Assembly (NCBI GenBank): GCA_023374025.1
Contig: SIJG01000013.1
Location: forward strand, 24,161-88,160
Direction: 5' to 3'
Source: Heterodera schachtii
Lineage: Eukaryota > Nematoda > Chromadorea > Rhabditida > Heteroderidae
DNA: 64,000 bases
In this document: one piece after another, positions 62,601-64,000 of the stretch
Numbering within the stretch: the first letter of the stretch is position 1
How the letters are laid out: each line of letters begins with the position of its first letter
The notes under the pieces: generated by a model
The model's database searches: none
What the model saw: only the letters and a program-made list of their open reading frames with translations
Told to the model about the DNA's origin: nothing
Translations under genes and position numbers: made by a program

Positions 62601-63144
62601 AAATTAATTTAAACATTTGCACATTTAACCACCTCTTCTGAAAATTATAATAAATTACAAATTCTTTAAAAATTTCGGAGATTTAACCAAAAGTAAATTT
62701 GAATTCCGGATTGCATTTTTTTGATAAATGAATAAAATAATTTAGTAATTTGAATTGACTTTTTGAAAATTGGTGTCTGGACATTTCGCCAATGACCGTT
62801 TCGACAATACTTTTTCGCCAATGATCATTTACAACTTTATTTTATTTCGAAAATTTAAAATGTCAAATTAAAAATAATTAATTAATTAAAAATATATAAA
62901 AAAAGATAATAAAATAGAAATTAATTATTAAATTATAAAAAATAGTTCCCAAAAACATTCCTTTTTTGCTGGAAAAAATTTTTCCTCATTTCAGCCATTC
63001 GGCAAATGAAACAATTTTTAAATTTGAACAATAGGCCGCGAAAGTGACAGCCGACGAAGTGGACGGAATTGGCACGGACTGATGCGGGAAGGCGGGGGAA
63101 CAGACCGGAGCCAAACAAAAAGATTATTTTAATAATTATTTTGT
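59689..63144. other. Gene-poor 3.4 kb with a three-times repeated block
   Basis: A block containing ACCTTCTCATGCTC, GGAATATATAATAA and TTTCGGAGATTTAACC occurs near 60810-60990 and 61395-61480 and in part at 62570-62770. A faint minus-strand start (MATIFALRGQNSSNN at 60759) has no convincing continuation. No gene called. Confidence 0.35.
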
Positions 63145-63359
63145 TTAATTTAAAAATTTTATGATTAAATCACATTGATATGCCGTGCCATTCATTGTTT
63201 TGAGCACCTGTTTTTTGTCGTTTGCGCTATGTCCGTTCATTTTCAGTGCCGATCGAAGCGGCGGCGTCGCTGTTTTCTGCGCATTAATTTGACCGTAATT
63301 ATTGTAATTGTTGTTCTTCGATGAGACAGAATTTTGACCAATTATTTGCCAACGATTTT
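63145..63359 (-). CDS. 3'-terminal exon of a minus-strand gene (partial)
   Basis: After a CCTTTTCAG acceptor a frame of 71 codons runs to TAA: RWQIIGQNSVSSKNNNYNNY, then PPLRSALKMNGHSANDKK and AYQCDLIIKFLN. Its residue use is protein-like, Asn/Ser-rich then basic. Upstream exons would lie to the right and are not found before the window ends. Family not recognised. Confidence 0.4.
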
Positions 63360-64000
63360 CTGAAAAGGAAAAGAATTACAATATTTTTGGCAGCAATTTT
63401 TAATTTATTTTTGCAACAATAAAATTTTGCTAAAAGTGGGAGGGGGTGAAGCCAATCCAATTGAAATCAATTAGAAAAACCGATTGGGGCAAATTTGTGG
63501 GGATGAAAAGCGCGGAAACGGGAAATTTGCGACGAATGAATTGAGGAGAATTTAGAAAGAAGAAAGAAGAAATGAATTTTTGTGGCAAAACGGGGAAAAA
63601 AGCGGTGCCATTTCAATGAATCGAGGTAAAATTCAATAATTGATTATTTAAGAAAAATGAATAATATTACATATGGGTGGGTGGACATGGAAGGGAATTT
63701 CATGGACAACTCAATGTGGAATTAAAATTGGATGGGCTGTGATGGGATAGCATTTCCATTGGCATTGGCACTCACTCAAACATTGGCACAGAGTAAATGG
63801 AGGATCAACGGAGTGGGGGGGGGGAGATGATTGGAATGGGGGTGAGGATTTTAAGAGTATGGAAATGTAAATGAAAAGAAAAGAAAAGAATATTGGACGA
63901 CAACCCTCTTAAACATTCGTACACACTGGGAGTAAATAAAAAAGAGGGAGGATAATGATGTGGAAAATTGGATAATTAACTTATCAGAAACTCAGAAAAT
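63360..64000. other. Right-edge region
   Basis: A stretch at 63480-63620 is similar, in reverse orientation, to 59870-60010 (shared GCGCTTTTCATCCCCACAAA). A G-tract lies at 63815-63824. No gene identified. Confidence 0.3.

Overview
The window looks like nuclear DNA of a plant-parasitic (tylenchid) nematode, most likely a cyst nematode such as Globodera or Heterodera. The reasons are AT-rich intergenic DNA, many short GT-AG introns with T-rich acceptors, small exons, dense miniature transposons, a goosecoid-type homeobox gene, and above all a tandem family of F-box-like genes that I recall from cyst-nematode proteomes. That last point is memory, not a search. All gene models were read by eye from splice sites, reading frame and comparison between copies in the window.

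Layout. 1-786 is the 3' end of an unrecognised plus-strand gene. 1178-1287 is an orphan first exon (minus). 2804-3844 is a small single-pass membrane protein (minus, three exons, 207 aa). 4256-5977 is a six-exon plus-strand gene with a polyQ N-terminus and a conserved-looking hydrophobic C-terminus (409 aa). From 6.8 to 33.4 kb lies a cluster of at least ten F-box-like genes and pseudogenes on both strands. Copies A (6822-8147), B (12038-13339) and D (16562-18439) look intact. F (21585-22670) is intact but has replaced its F-box-like exon with a short new first exon. C, E, H, I and J carry stops, frameshifts or lost exons. G (23376-25325) is interrupted by an 806-bp miniature transposon whose precise removal would restore the frame. 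F and the 3' part of H form a large inverted duplication. 34.7-38.3 kb holds a coiled-coil exon and a degraded class II PI3-kinase catalytic domain, the latter between direct repeats. 39-48.8 kb is a gene-poor repeat desert with foldback and inverted-repeat elements. 48827-50952 is a goosecoid-type homeobox gene. 54462-54993 (minus) encodes an 80-aa putatively secreted protein. 56698-59688 (minus) is a CR1/jockey-type non-LTR retrotransposon with one in-frame stop. 63145-63359 is a last exon of a minus-strand gene.

The main theme is a fast-evolving F-box-like family being duplicated, inverted, shuffled and inactivated amid hAT-type miniature elements (TAG-starting inverted repeats with 8-bp target duplications). 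One of these inserted exactly at a splice donor and duplicated it. F-box proteins normally act as substrate adaptors of SCF ubiquitin ligases. If these do, the family could diversify substrate choice, but nothing in the sequence proves that. Apparent frameshifts in single copies could partly be sequencing or assembly errors.
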